A stretch of 64,000 nucleotides of DNA, from the NCBI GenBank assembly GCA_022829145.1, contig CM040743.1, positions 10,062,146 through 10,126,145 of the forward strand, read 5' to 3'. The notes under the pieces are model-generated. The model made no database searches. It had not been told where the DNA came from and saw nothing but the letters and a program-made list of their open reading frames with translations. The DNA is from Albula goreensis. Lineage: Eukaryota; Chordata; Actinopteri; Albuliformes; Albulidae. The position numbers and the translations under genes are program-made. Shown piece by piece: positions 24,401-35,780 of the stretch. Within the stretch, counting starts at the first letter, position 1, and each line of letters begins with the position of its first letter.

Positions 24401-27400
24401 ACTATAAAAATACAGTAAGATAAGTACAGAAGAGGAGCAGGAAAAGGGCAATCAAGAAAAGGAGAGAGACAAACATATTTACACAATCCAAGGAAAGTAT
24501 ATGATATACACAGCAATACAATACCAAGGCAATGTGAGACATACTAACAGACAGTCCCAATTCACAGCAAGGCAATCAATTATACTTGGACTAAACAAAC
24601 AGCACTACAAAACTGATAAACAGACTGAAGATGGGAGTGAGGAAAAAGGGGAAAATGAGGTAATAAATAAAATTAAACATCTATTACTATAAATATGTTT
24701 CCAAAGACAAACACCTAGCTAACCGTGTAGCCTCCACCTCCAAATAGTCAGAAAACTAGTATGATATCAAGCAAATGTGATCATCAATTTATGTGTTCAT
24801 CAACCAAAGAAGACATGAAAGAAGCCCACATTGCATAAAAAGAACCTTTAACTTGCCTCAACTAAGCCATTATTCTTTCCAAAGCAATTTACATTTGTGA
24901 GGATGCCAAGTCATTGGGTAGCGTCAGAACGTTAGCAGGCTAAAAGTAATGCAAATCCTTCCACAGTTCCATGGCAATAGCCTGTCTTGCATATGCAAGT
25001 TAATTTAATAAGTGTTGGCTCAGCCACTTGCCAGGTCTAAGCTTGTACACAGTATGCCTCTAGCAAAACTTGGCATTTGGCCCAGGCCAAGAGAGGAAGG
25101 CAGCACACCTCCACAACAGAAAAAAAGTAAAATAATTTCATAAGTGACAGAGAGGCATAAGCAAACATTCAAACAGCAGTTTGTAACATTATTGTTTTGT
25201 CATAGTTTGTAGGTCTTCTGTACATTACTGTAATCGATTGGACTGGTGTTTGGATTAAAATGACAGTATGTCCATGGTAATACCGTTTCTGTGCTATGCG
25301 CCATTTTAAGCAATGCCGCCTCTGTAAATCCATGCTATGTAAATCAAGGTGACAGTTCTAAGGCGGGGCTTGAGCACTGGGCCCCGCCCACATGTATGGC
25401 CACACCCCCTTCCCCCTCTCACCACGGATAAACTCCATGTTGCTGAGGAGCTTTAGCTCCCTGGAGATGTCGAGCTGGAAGTGCCGGAAAGAAGGGTCGG
25501 CTGCCAGCGAGAAGCACTGCAGGGAGTCAATGGCCCTCATCAGCCTGTCAGAGAAGAGAGAAGCACAGGAAACATAAACCAATGCTGAACACAGACAGCT
25601 CCAATGCATCAGATGGAAACATCCTGTAAATAAAGGGCCTTTGCAGGAAGATATAGCTGATAAGTTCATATATTGATACAGTTCACAGCCATGTTTTTTT
25701 AAATTTTATGATTATTTGAAAAACACAATATATATTATGTAAGTGTTATGCCGAAGCCAGCCATGGTTCTGTTTCTTCTATGAAATTTTGGGATATCGAG
25801 AAAGTCCATGTGCCTTCCCGAGGTGGAGATATTAAAAAATTGCTGCGCAGAAAGGCGTATTGGATACACACTCTTAATAGTGTGGAGCCTAACAGGTTAA
25901 ACAAGCATCTTAATCTCTCTTGTTTTTTGTAAGTTTTGTATACACAAATTGTGTCATTGATATCTATGTTTTTATTTGTTGGGTTTCTTTCTCTTCCCCT
26001 ATGAACGTTACCAAGACATTATTTAAGTGTATGTCTTATGTGGAAGTTGCGCTATCACTATGTACACATGCACACCTTACATTGTGTAATTGATGGGAGT
26101 ACTTATATACCTCCTGGTGAGCTTCTTGTCTTTTCTTTTGACTCGTTGAAACGTCAGTCTCCCCCTGTTCATTAAAGTGCCTTTTGATCTGCGCTCTGAG
26201 TGCTTCAGCTTTCCTTATTACAGGCTAGTCCCTGTGAAATTGTCAGAGTAAGGAGCCCTGTTTTATATTTTATTTCATTTTTGTTAGTGGTGCAGCGTTT
26301 CCATTTGTTTACTATCCTCTATCCCCGATGCCTGCCCTGAGGATTTTGGAATGGCAGTTTATGACATGTTTATTAACTGTGCGGCCCCTGTGAGCAAGGC
26401 AAGCCTTCGTTAGCGATGACAGCAGATAATTTTCATTTCACAAAAAGTGATCACTGAAACAGGCCAGTTATTTTGTTCCCGTGAGTGTAACGGCAATTCG
26501 TTTTTCATGATTACACCCTGAGAGAAAATGGAAGGGAGGTAGCATCCCGACTGTTGGGGGAAAAAAATGAGTAAATGTTATTTTATTTAGGAGGGATAGA
26601 TCGGCAGAAAGAAAAAGAGAGTAAGTGTCAGAGAGTAGGATGTATTTTTACTTTCAAACAGAAAGAAGAGTTAGAGGAGAAAAGCAGAAATAAAGAGAAG
26701 AGATAAGGGCTAGACATATGAAATAAAGGGATAACAAATAAATATAGAAAATACAAGTCCTACTGGTAGATTAAAGATGGTGTGTAAATTTGGCCATATA
26801 ATAATATGTATGCCATAGCCCAAGAGAAATCTGTAACCTCCATTGCCTGTTTATACTTTGTCAGTAATTTATATTTTAATTCTTATTGATAGCATTATTA
26901 ATAACTGTTATGATAGCATCACTATTTATGTGGTAGCTCTTGTTCATGTTGTTATAATTTGACGTTTACTCAAGTTTTTTTTTTTTTTTTTTTTAAAACT
27001 ATGCTTTTGCAATTTGTATTATGTCATGCCAGTAAAGCATTTACATTGACACAGACTGTGACAGTGTGAAAGAAACAGGGGCTGTGGCTCAGATTATTTT
27101 ACTATAAAGAGAGTCAGCCTCCTAAGGCAGTGCAAGTCTGAATCCCTTTGTATGTACAAGTTTGGACACAGAGCCAGGGAGAGGCAAAAGAGAGAGAGAG
27201 GGCGATGGAGAGGAGGAGGGGGTGAACAGTAAGTTCAGAGCAGACATGTGACCTGTTGTGGGTGAGGCGGGCTGCCTGTACAAAGCAGGGTGGGTCCGTC
27301 TCCTTCAGCAGCTCCTGGGAGAAGGCCAGCAGGCCGGCATGCTCCAGCAGGCTCTGCCTCTCTGAAACCTGGGCAGCTAGGGCCTCCCCCCTCCTCAGCC

Positions 27401-30400
27401 GGGCGCTCTCCAGCGCCTGCCCCAGGGCCCCCTGCCGCTCTGCCAGCGCCGCGCCCAGCTCATGCACGCACTGCACCAGCTGCTCCCGTGCCGAGCCACT
27501 GTTCACCTGCTCTCCACCAGGGGGAGGGGAGGGGATGGGTCGGAGATCAGGGTTAGGGTTATCTCTCTTTCCTTTCATAAAAACGTGTGACTGTCCCTAA
27601 AAGTTGTGACAATATCTGTTATTTCCAAGAACATTCATGTATTTGATTTTATTTTCGAAATGTAGACTTTCAATGATACTGCTGTCTGTGCAACATATTT
27701 CATCAGGATAGCATCTATACCGGTCTACATGATGAATTCTGTAATGTTGTGCTGAAGTTGTGCTACCCGCCGTTTCAGTCCTTCCTCATCCCTTTACTAC
27801 GTTTTTAAAAGATGTTCTGAAGTGTGCAAGAAGGGATGGAGTGGGGGAGTTTCTACTGTGATGGAGGATTCTGGACCACCTCCACCTAACCACAGAGCAA
27901 ATGGCAAAGAGTTATAATGTCACTAAGTATGAAAAAACTGTGATGACAAGCAAAATCAGTACCGACTCCCATTGTGCATATTCTTCCCAGTGTCTAAAAA
28001 TGCCAATTACCTACCTACCAATTAATTACCTCAGTCTGCGCTATGGCATTTTCCAGTTGGGTAATCTGGGCCTGGACTGTATCCTGATTGGCCAAGATAT
28101 AGTTGATGGCCTTCGTGATCTTGTCCTGGGGAGTTCACACAGAGGTCATCCACAACTTGTGTGAAGGCATCAACACCTGCATATCTCCATGAGTAAATCT
28201 GAATCAATGTGCTAATGTTCTGTACCATAGACTGTAGCCTGATGTGCATACCAGCAGGTGACTGCCATACACTAACTTTTTTTTATTTACACATCTGCAG
28301 AATGTACTACAGAGTCAGTGCTTCTCTTCTTGTCTTAAAAGGCCTGGTCCTCATCTTCAGCTGATACAGCGCTAATGCAACACTTCCAACCAGAAGTCAG
28401 CCATATTTTTACCATGTGGCTTCTCCCCCACACCTACTAAAATGCTGGGAACGGTACGCAAGTGCTCTCAGTGCTCTTCCAAGAAACCTCTTGCCAAGAA
28501 TCATACAAATTTCTATGTACAGCCATTCACCGACATACGTCCGAGTTCCGTTCTCACCGACCGGTCGTATTTCGACAACATGTGTGTGTGTATGTGCACA
28601 CATACACACATCCAAACACATCTTACCTTGAGCGTCTGGTAGGCATGGGCAATGGGCATGACCTTGTGGCTGGCATGGGCGCGTCGGAGCTTGCACAGCG
28701 GGCACAGAAGCCTTTGGCAGGACTTACAGTAGAACTGCAGACGTTCCTGGTCATGTTCCGGACAGGTCAACAACTGTGGGTGGGGGGGGCGTGGAAGGGA
28801 CAGAGGATGAGATGGTTGGAGGAGAAACTAGAGAGGGATAATTCTCTTTGGACAAACACACACAGTACAAATGAGCAGACACATAAAAAGAAACTCATAT
28901 ACCCACAGTAAAAACTCACAGCAAACTCACATTTATCGAAGTACATGACAAACACACAACAGAACAAATCAACACACAGTGCTAACTCACACGCACACAC
29001 ACACACACACACACACAAACATACACAATATAGGTCTAGCCTTGCTCTGAACCCGGTAGCTTCAGAGCTGTTCATGACCCCAGGCCCCATCCACGATGCC
29101 CCCAGGCCTCAGTGTCTCTCACCTTGGGCCTGAAGTTCAGGGTAGGCTGCACATGCTCATGCTGGGCCCGGGGCGTACCCCACGGGTGATACAGCTTGAA
29201 GCACTCGTTACAGAAGCTGGCCCTGCAGTCGGCACAGCCTTTGGTGGCCTCCAGAGACTGGGGCGGCTTGCAGAACTGGCACATGACTGCCACCGTGCCA
29301 AGACTTACTGTATGTCTGTACCTGAGAGAGAGAGACTGTCAAAGCTGGAAATGAATCCACAATTATACCTCAGTTATGCTACTGTTATGCTACACTGAGG
29401 ACAGAGTCAGCTGTAGTATATACTATGGAAAGTACATAAAGTGCTATGTTTTCTTCCAACTCGATATACTGGCGGTTAGCCTTGAGAGCAGACCAGAAAG
29501 GGTGGAGTTGGTTGTTCTCAGTAAGGTGGTTTGGCAGTTAATCAGATACAACCCATTTGACAGGCTTAGCGGGGAACAAAAAGAAGGATAAAACTGAACA
29601 TAAATATATTTCATGAATATTGAACACAATACTGTGACGTTTCCCTTTTTCTTCATCCGGGCGAAAAAAAACTGAATTTGAATTTGAAACTAAATTTGAA
29701 CTTGGGAGCCAGAGGGAAAGATTGAGTGACCAAGGAGAGGTAACAAGCAGTGAATGAGGGCAACTGGCACCTCAAAAAGACACAAAAACCACGTTGGGGT
29801 TACCTCTCAACGATGCGCTCCAGGGTGAGGTTCCGCAAGCAGTCGGCCAACCCCCTCTCCCCCAGCTCCACCTCCCTCTGGCAGGGAGGACAGGGGAACA
29901 GCACAATGGGAGGAGGGCCCTCCTTTCGCCTCCGTCCTGGATACGTTCCAAATCCTGACGGTGTGGGATAAAATTGATACAAAAATTGGCTTACAAAAGT
30001 GGTGCGATTGAATCAGTGGGAGAGTGATATTTTTAGGAGGAGCTATTTGTTTATTATTATTAATGTATTATTTGTTTCTATAAACAATAATGCATTATCC
30101 CTGATTTATGAAGGAAAATAAAATTTGAAATCTTTAACAGATCTGTCACTTATTTTAAAAAAATCAAGATTAACAATTATTCATCATATTTATTGTAATT
30201 CTGCAGTCTATAATTGCATGGACGTCTATGTATATTTTTAAGGAAACTGGACTAACTTACTGACATACAGGTAGATTTAAATTCAAGAGCAACTGGGTGA
30301 AGATTAATGCTCTGCATTTGTGATGAGACCTTTAACTTTTTAAAATATGTATAAACAGCAAAGTATAGGACTGACAAACAGGGAAAAGTATTATGGGTCA

Positions 30401-33182
30401 CTTTGCTATCTGGGTTGTAATTGTTACCAAATAGTATGGTTAGTTATGGTATATATGCTATGGTATATATATAGCTAAGTGGGCCAATCACAGACCCAGG
30501 GGGTGGTTACATTTTGTGACCAAATGTATTACAGAACTTTGGAATGGCCAGGCAAAGAGGCTATTTTACCACACAGTACTAAAACAAATGTGAAAGATAA
30601 AATGTGTTTGTATGCTTACCACTTACAGCTACACTGATAAGACTGGACTTTTTCAATTGATGGGTGAAAACCCATACCTCTGATTTCTTAAGCACTACAG
30701 AGTAACTATAGTGTATTCTCTCTGGACTTGACCAATGCAAAGGGCTGAGTCTCATGGGAATTATATTTCATATGTATTAATACTGCCATATTGTTGTGGT
30801 GCAGCTGTTGCCATCATCGCACATGTGGTACACAATCAAACTCATGTGCCAGAAAACCTCTGGTGAGCAAAGTTGGACAAAAAAAATTTTAATGATGCAG
30901 CCATTTTGCTATTCAGGATCGCATGATTTTTTTGAAAATTGCAAGTGGAATAAATATGCTATGCATTCACAAAATCAGAGCAAGATTTCTGTGACTCAGA
31001 GTTTTGCATATCAACAGTGTGACTCAACAGTGTGACACAACAGTAGACAGACAGAAAAACAGACTAATCCTCAAGGACAAACATAAAGCTGAAAAAAATG
31101 GCATATTATTCCAGTACAAATCAAATCTGACAGCGTACATTCTAGTGTGACACCATCACGTGACCCCTCTGGGTCAGTTGGCTGTGCACAGAGGACTCAC
31201 CCGCACGCAGCACACGGTCGATGCGGTCGGCCTTGGGCGCAGGCCGCCGAGCCTGGCGGGGCGAGCGGGTGTTGGGTGTGGAAGCGGGCGAGTTGGGCTC
31301 AGGCAGAAGGTCTGGGGCTGGGTAGCCATTCTGGACCAGCACCTCGGAGGCACACAGAAAGCAGACACTGTGCTGGCAGGGCAGCACAATGGGCTGCTTC
31401 ACCATCCCCTTACACACCGGACACTGCAGCTCTCGCTCCATGCTCTTCATATTGGACTGAGAAGAACAGGTGGGAAGAGGACAAGTACAAAAGTACAAGC
31501 CTAAGTTCAAGTACTGCATACATTTGGAATCCAGCTTAAACAACTCAAAGGAATAAAAAAGAAAAATTCCCCCAACATTTGAAACCACAGAGGCATGTAC
31601 AGGTGACCCTCCCACATCGCTGGGATTAGGGGCTCAGCCCCCCAAAATTACCAGTAGGATGGATGGAGACGGGAGGAACCCAGAACAAGAGGAGGGCTGA
31701 GATCCCTCTGGTTAACAATTGAAAGCCACAGGGAACAGAGACATAAATGACTTTTTATATAAATAGCTCCAGTTGATGGACTGTCAGGACTAGACTCATT
31801 AAATGTGTATAGCAAGCAAAAGTTCATTATTTAATCCCAGTGTCTTTCTGGTCTGTGTCTCAGAGAGATTGCACCACCAGTCTACTCACACAAAGGCCTA
31901 TGTGTGCTCAGAACCAATGTTATTCCCATTTCAAATAGCGGGAAGATGAGTTACAAAAAGGCCATATCCTTCCAGAAAAAAATCACAGCGCATGTGAATG
32001 TGTGATTTGCTAGGAACCCATGATCGCCATGGATACCTTACACTGTAATGAGAGTGAATCATGTGATCACATGCTATCATTTTTACTTTTTGTTATTCTT
32101 TATGTATCATATTTGATTATTCTGATGTTGAAAAAAGAAACAGTACCTGAAAATAATGGTAGATACTAACTAGTGTTGGGTGACCAGTAGGGAGCACTCT
32201 TCCCTCTGGACCAAATAGAAATCAAATTCCCCTTAACATTTGTCCATTTGTCCAAGAGATGCCCTGCCAATAAACCAAGGTCCTGCTCCACTTATCAAAA
32301 ACCAGCTGATTCCAGTTTCCTAGTCAAATTCAAAACTAGCCCTCTGTATCTATACATCTAAGCATCATACACATCTGGTCATTGTCCAAAGAGGTTTCAT
32401 TTCTCACATGATCTACTAAGTTCAAATGATTGTAAAACATACAATTATAGCAATCTATCTCCCATAAATAACATAACCCTCTTCTTTCTTTGACTTAACT
32501 AAACACATTCATATGATGAATATCTATATATTATTTGAAAGTATGATTAAATTCAACTACCACTGCAACCATTCCCAATGATACTGCAAATAGTTTGGGG
32601 AAAATGAAAGTGCTCTAGTGGTTTTCTGGGGACTCTATATATGGTTCTGTGGTATAACTTGCGTACACATGTACGCACGTGCGCCACATCGTCCCACAAA
32701 ACTAAACAAGGCCACCTGTAGTACAGGCATGCAGAAATAAATAAATACTCCGCATTTATCTGGTATTATAATGTACCGCAGACTGCAATAGCGTTAATGT
32801 GATTCTACACCCGCCAGGATTTAATTAGAGTGATTACAGTGAAAGCTACTCGGCAGATATGTCTTATCGATCGTAAAAGCGGAAGACAGACGGGGGGAGA
32901 GGATGCGTATCTTGAGCAACAAAATGCGTCCTAATAATTTCCATTTTAACATTTGAATAACTTTGTTTTTTAAAAAAAGAAAAACCGTATAGCTTCTTCC
33001 CGTCTTCTTATGTCGCATATATAATTGCTACCAGAACCACCATTCGTATTAACAGTAACAATGATATTGTACAACCCAAAATCAAACATATGCACCGCAC
33101 AGTAGGTCATACATAACTTACAAAAACTGGAAAACCTTCACCGGTAAACGACCTCAAAAGTGACAATCAGAAAATGCCCATC

Positions 33183-33219
<37 letters not shown>

Positions 33220-34609
33220 CTGTCATTCACCAATGTCAACTCCGGCCTAACCTAAACACGCCCGCCCTTTTCCAATAGGACGGGACTATAATGTCAGACA
33301 CTCTGAAAAATGCCTTCACTTTCCAACAAAAAGGTAAGCGACTGCGCTCACCGAAGACGATTTTTTTTTATTTTGCTCTGCGCACAATTTCTGTTACAAC
33401 GCAATCGCCCTTAGAAGATCACACGCTCTTACCTTCACCTGGTATCTGGGCGCCATGATAGGAATGCCACCCCCCCCCCCAATCGGACCGGCGTCCCCCG
33501 GGATGATGAGGAGGGGGGAGAGGTAGGTTACGCTAAGAGTCAATATTACTGTTTTGGCCGAGGGTTAAATTGAAAAAGGGTGTGGTGTAATAAGTATAGA
33601 AAGCCAACATGACGGTTTTCAATGAAATTTGTTTGTATCTTTATCTTAGGCTACTATTAATTCCTTTATCTTACCTTGCAAACATGCATGCCGAAATGTT
33701 CAGTAAATTAGCCCTTCTACATCCACGCCGTCTATATCTACAACTCGTTTTCATGAACCCTACATCCCCCTATTATCTGCTGTAATGTAGGTTAGTATAT
33801 CGCGTCCATTCTTATGTCTTTCTCCCTTCTGCGCATGCAGCTCGTAGCCTCCGCGTGCCTGCATCCCGTTTCCATGGAAACACGCATCACATAGTCTTAC
33901 AACGATTTTTTTTATTTTGGACTGCTTGCATTTTGCTAGTATTTACCAAATATTTTGAAGGGAGGTACTCTAAAACCATTCATCAAGACAAATCTGAAGA
34001 AAATTCTTTCCAGTTCCCTTCCCTGTTATTGATTTCTCATTCTCAAATGTCGTTCATGAAATGCATTCTTTGTCCATGAAAACCAGTCACAACTCCTACA
34101 ATTAAAACTATAATAGCCACAAAATGCCGCCTAATATTTCGTCTTTAACGGTAACCAGAGAGGCAATGTGAATGTACACGTTTTAAAAATGATCTGATTA
34201 GGGGAAAAAATCGCAGAATACAATGCATCGATCTTCCTCCCTTTTTCCTTTTCCGACCGAGACAAAAGCTCAAATCGTTGAATTTGTAGCAGTAATACAG
34301 ACGTTATCAGTATTTAAACAGCTCGCCACTTTCAAACGTCGTTGTTGAAAGAAGGTATTTTTGTAAGCACACCACATGACAACTTACAACCACACACAGG
34401 TGAAAGCCATCCCCAATCAATACATCATGGAAATTGGCTCAACAGCCAACTAGTTTACTATCTATCCCAGTTTTGTGTTTAAATTGTAAAATAAAACTTT
34501 AAATGGAAGACGGATAAAGTTCAACATTTAGGAATAACCAATTACTTACACTAATACGAACCAGTGCATCCATTATAGAAGTAAACGCATTAAAGTCCAC
34601 CTCTGCCAT
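21015..34609 (-). CDS. trim46: TRIM46 (tripartite motif protein 46), complete
   Basis: Twelve coding exons (minus strand): 34550-34609, 31201-31456, 29804-29954, 29123-29321, 28627-28773, 28030-28125, 27253-27506, 25423-25544, 23946-24296, 21997-22226, 21659-21726, 21015-21468. They sum to 2388 nt, 795 residues plus stop, with all phases matching. TRIM46 is a class-I TRIM protein of the axon initial segment that bundles parallel microtubules and supports neuronal polarity. Domain order: RING with C32/C35, C47-x-H49, C52/C55 and C127/C130, split by a Ser/Pro-rich insert; B-box1 from C170/C173; B-box2 from C226/H229; coiled coil about 272-375; COS box about 376-428 ([26 protein letters not shown]); fibronectin III about 430-546 ([20 protein letters not shown]); SPRY about 547-770. 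The intron after 21997 has a GC donor. The start [20 protein letters not shown] matches the mammalian protein. The mammalian ortholog is 759 residues; part of the extra length is a Gly-rich FN3 insert and a longer SPRY loop. Confidence 0.95.
21659..21726 (-). CDS. trim46: trim46 exon 11, small SPRY exon
   Basis: 68 nt, acceptor tttgcag and donor GTGAGA, phase 0 in and 2 out. It encodes [20 protein letters not shown] then SP, matching the VGVGLESKLQE segment of mammalian TRIM46. Confidence 0.88.
21997..22226 (-). CDS. trim46: trim46 exon 10, first half of SPRY, GC donor
   Basis: 230 nt, acceptor gtctctcag. It encodes [20 protein letters not shown] and [20 protein letters not shown], ending LVK. 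The donor is AAG|GCAAGT, a consensus GC-type 5' splice site. Using the nearest GT instead would break the frame. Confidence 0.9.
22227..23945 (-). other. trim46: trim46 intron (between FN3 and SPRY exons)
   Basis: About 1.7 kb intron. Much of 22230-22900 is an imperfect GGGA/GAGA purine-rich tract on the plus strand (C/T-rich in the transcript). No coding sequence was seen. Confidence 0.75.
23946..24296 (-). CDS. trim46: trim46 exon 9, fibronectin type III
   Basis: 351 nt, acceptor cctcgtcag and donor GTAAGG, phase 1 in and 1 out. It encodes [20 protein letters not shown] and [21 protein letters not shown] Gly-rich stretch ([11 protein letters not shown]) lies between FN3 strands and is coded by GC-rich low-complexity DNA. 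Confidence 0.94.
25423..25544 (-). CDS. trim46: trim46 exon 8, COS box
   Basis: 122 nt, acceptor ctgacag and donor GTGAGA. It encodes [20 protein letters not shown] and [12 protein letters not shown], the COS microtubule-binding motif of C-I TRIM proteins. Confidence 0.93.
25747..26200 (+). mobile_element. Penelope-like retroelement, 3' end fragment
   Basis: One open frame, 25747-25932, reads [20 protein letters not shown], then [40 protein letters not shown] and a TAA. This pattern (H..S.SS.KF..IE.V, RGGD, L.R.A.WI..L....P..LN......FL-stop) is the C-terminal end of the GIY-YIG endonuclease region of Penelope-like elements common in fish. It is followed by a 3' tail with TTGAAACGTCAG and ATTAAAGTGCC (26140-26190), as such elements carry. 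The reverse-transcriptase part is missing, so the copy is 5' truncated. It lies antisense in the trim46 intron between exons 7 and 8. The right limit is approximate. Confidence 0.75.
27253..27506 (-). CDS. trim46: trim46 exon 7, coiled coil
   Basis: 254 nt, acceptor gagagcag and donor GTCACA (weak). It encodes an Ala/Gln/Arg-rich coiled coil ending [18 protein letters not shown], the start of the COS region. Confidence 0.92.
28030..28125 (-). CDS. trim46: trim46 exon 6, start of coiled coil
   Basis: 96 nt, 32 codons, phase 0 on both sides, acceptor ctccccag and donor GTAATT. It encodes [20 protein letters not shown] and then [12 protein letters not shown], close to mammalian TRIM46. It is too short to stand out as an open frame and was found by reading the minus strand for splice sites. 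Confidence 0.9.
28627..28773 (-). CDS. trim46: trim46 exon 5, B-box 2
   Basis: 147 nt, phase 0 on both sides, acceptor acccacag and donor GTAAGA. It encodes [20 protein letters not shown] and HASHKVMPI, the B-box 2 C-x2-H...C-x2-C...H pattern. Confidence 0.94.
29123..29321 (-). CDS. trim46: trim46 exon 4, B-box 1
   Basis: 199 nt, acceptor ctctctcag and donor GTGAGA. It encodes [27 protein letters not shown] and NFRPK, the B-box 1 zinc ligands. Confidence 0.94.
29804..29954 (-). CDS. trim46: trim46 exon 3, RING C-half
   Basis: 151 nt, phase 1 in and 2 out. It begins [13 protein letters not shown] and supplies the last RING cysteine pair in LFPCPPC, then [20 protein letters not shown]. Confidence 0.93.
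29955..31200 (-). other. trim46: trim46 intron, nothing recognised
   Basis: About 1.25 kb of AT-rich intron between the two halves of the RING domain. No exon or named repeat was recognised. Confidence 0.7.
31201..31456 (-). CDS. trim46: trim46 exon 2, RING N-half and Ser/Pro linker
   Basis: 256 nt, acceptor cttctcag and donor GTGAGT, phase 0 in and 1 out. It encodes [24 protein letters not shown] and then [16 protein letters not shown], a basic Ser/Pro linker inside the RING. Confidence 0.93.
31457..33432 (-). other. trim46: trim46 first-intron region, nothing recognised
   Basis: About 2 kb of AT-rich intron between the RING exon and the alternative first exon. A (TC)n run of about 30 nt at 33185-33214 lies just downstream (on the transcript) of the alternative exon. 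No coding sequence was seen. Confidence 0.65.
33433..33456 (-). CDS. trim46: Possible alternative first coding exon of trim46
   Basis: On the minus strand ATG opens MAPRYQVK and is followed at once by donor GTAAGA in phase 0. This is exactly the phase needed to splice to the RING exon at 31456. It would give a TRIM46 with 8 instead of 20 N-terminal residues from a promoter about 1.1 kb further downstream. The exon lies in the relatively CpG-containing stretch 33.2-33.5 kb. No transcript evidence is available. Confidence 0.5.
33830..33839. promoter_or_regulatory. trim46: NRF1-like palindrome upstream of alternative trim46 exon
   Basis: TGCGCATGCA within ctTCTGCGCATGCAGctc resembles the NRF1 core GCGCAtGCGC with one change. 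It lies about 370 bp upstream of the alternative ATG at 33456 and downstream of the main first exon. Confidence 0.3.
34550..34609 (-). CDS. trim46: trim46 first coding exon (long N-terminus)
   Basis: 20 codons from [23 protein letters not shown], then donor GTAAGT, phase 0. The segment is nearly the same as the mammalian TRIM46 N-terminus. Confidence 0.92.
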
Positions 34610-35029
34610 TCCTTTACTGCAAGCTGTTGTTTTTAATATGATATATTTGGAGAGTGACAAAAAGTAAATATACGAGTCAAAATCGATAAATAAATCCGTG
34701 AATACAGCAAAACGCAATACTCGCTAGCCTGTGTGTAGTATATTTGATTAGTTGGTTGCCTATTAGAGTTGTCCGCACTACCACATGATCAGTGACTGGA
34801 ATATGAGACTGAATGAACGGAAATATACAACGACTATGATGACAAACGAAATTAATATGGTACCGTCCTGCCCCCTGTTTACCTTATTTTCACGTTTTTG
34901 GAATTACCTAGCTGCCCCCACCCTCCGTATGAATCACTATAACACACAGGTTCATATGTTCCTCCCCAGCCAGCCAGTAATACACAGCATAGGATAAAAG
35001 CCTCCGGCGAATAGACGAGGAGGAGTAGA

Positions 35030-35040
35030 GCATGCGCAGT
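35030..35040. promoter_or_regulatory. trim46: NRF1-like half site upstream of trim46
   Basis: GCATGCGCAGT, a half NRF1 site, about 420 bp upstream of the main trim46 ATG at 34609. No TATA box was recognised. Binding is inference. Confidence 0.3.
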
Positions 35041-35599
35041 AAATTTGGGAACCCTGGACAAAACGGCCCTGTAGTCGGTAAGAGCCGATGTTTGTGTCCG
35101 TTCACGTCATTCAGTACAGCCACACACATTTTATTTTTGTTAATAGCCATATCATTAACAACGATTTAAAAAAGGAAAGTATTAATGAGCTTAGATCGAA
35201 ATATTCATCTACTAAAATTATTTGTGGGTGGTGATTTTAATAGTTCACATAAGTAAATAGATATATTGTCCCCAAGGCATAATACTGCTAAATGTGAGGT
35301 AAAAAAATTTTGTACAAAATGTATGGTTAAAAAACAATTAGACCGCTGATATGAAGAAAAGGCCCGAGGAGCATTTCTTAGTTCAAGATGTAAATGAATG
35401 GAAGCAGGAAAAGTGCAAGAATCAGTTGTCAACAGCATGCAAATTAATGATTAAAAATATTCCCAATGACAGCTCAGATGAATTGTCTCATGTAGGTTAG
35501 CTGTGTCCACTCACTAAACAATTGATTTAGATACTTTCTTGGGGATTGTACAATACGATGCTTGGAAAATAGATAAGGCCTTGAAGGATTTATGAGAGA

Positions 35600-35780
35600 A
35601 GGACTTGAGTCTGTATATTGTAATTGATGGTGTAAGAAGCATTAGAGACAACAGATCCCCAGGCAGTGATGGGTTAACATGAGGTTTTTAAAAAGTTGGT
35701 CAGAACCTGCTCAGTTCTTGTTTTCCATGCTTCATGAATCAGTCAAAATTGGTGACTTTCCAAGATCATTCACTGTAAAA
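35600..35780 (+). mobile_element. Decayed L1-type LINE reverse-transcriptase fragment
   Basis: Two overlapping frames give NRSPGSDGLT and, after a frame change, SWSEPAQFLFSMLHESVKIG then DFPRSF. These resemble the NKSPGxDGLT and following helix of L1-type reverse transcriptases. Stops and frameshifts show it is dead. Flanking AT-rich DNA to about 37.1 kb may belong to the same insertion but was not aligned. Confidence 0.4.
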
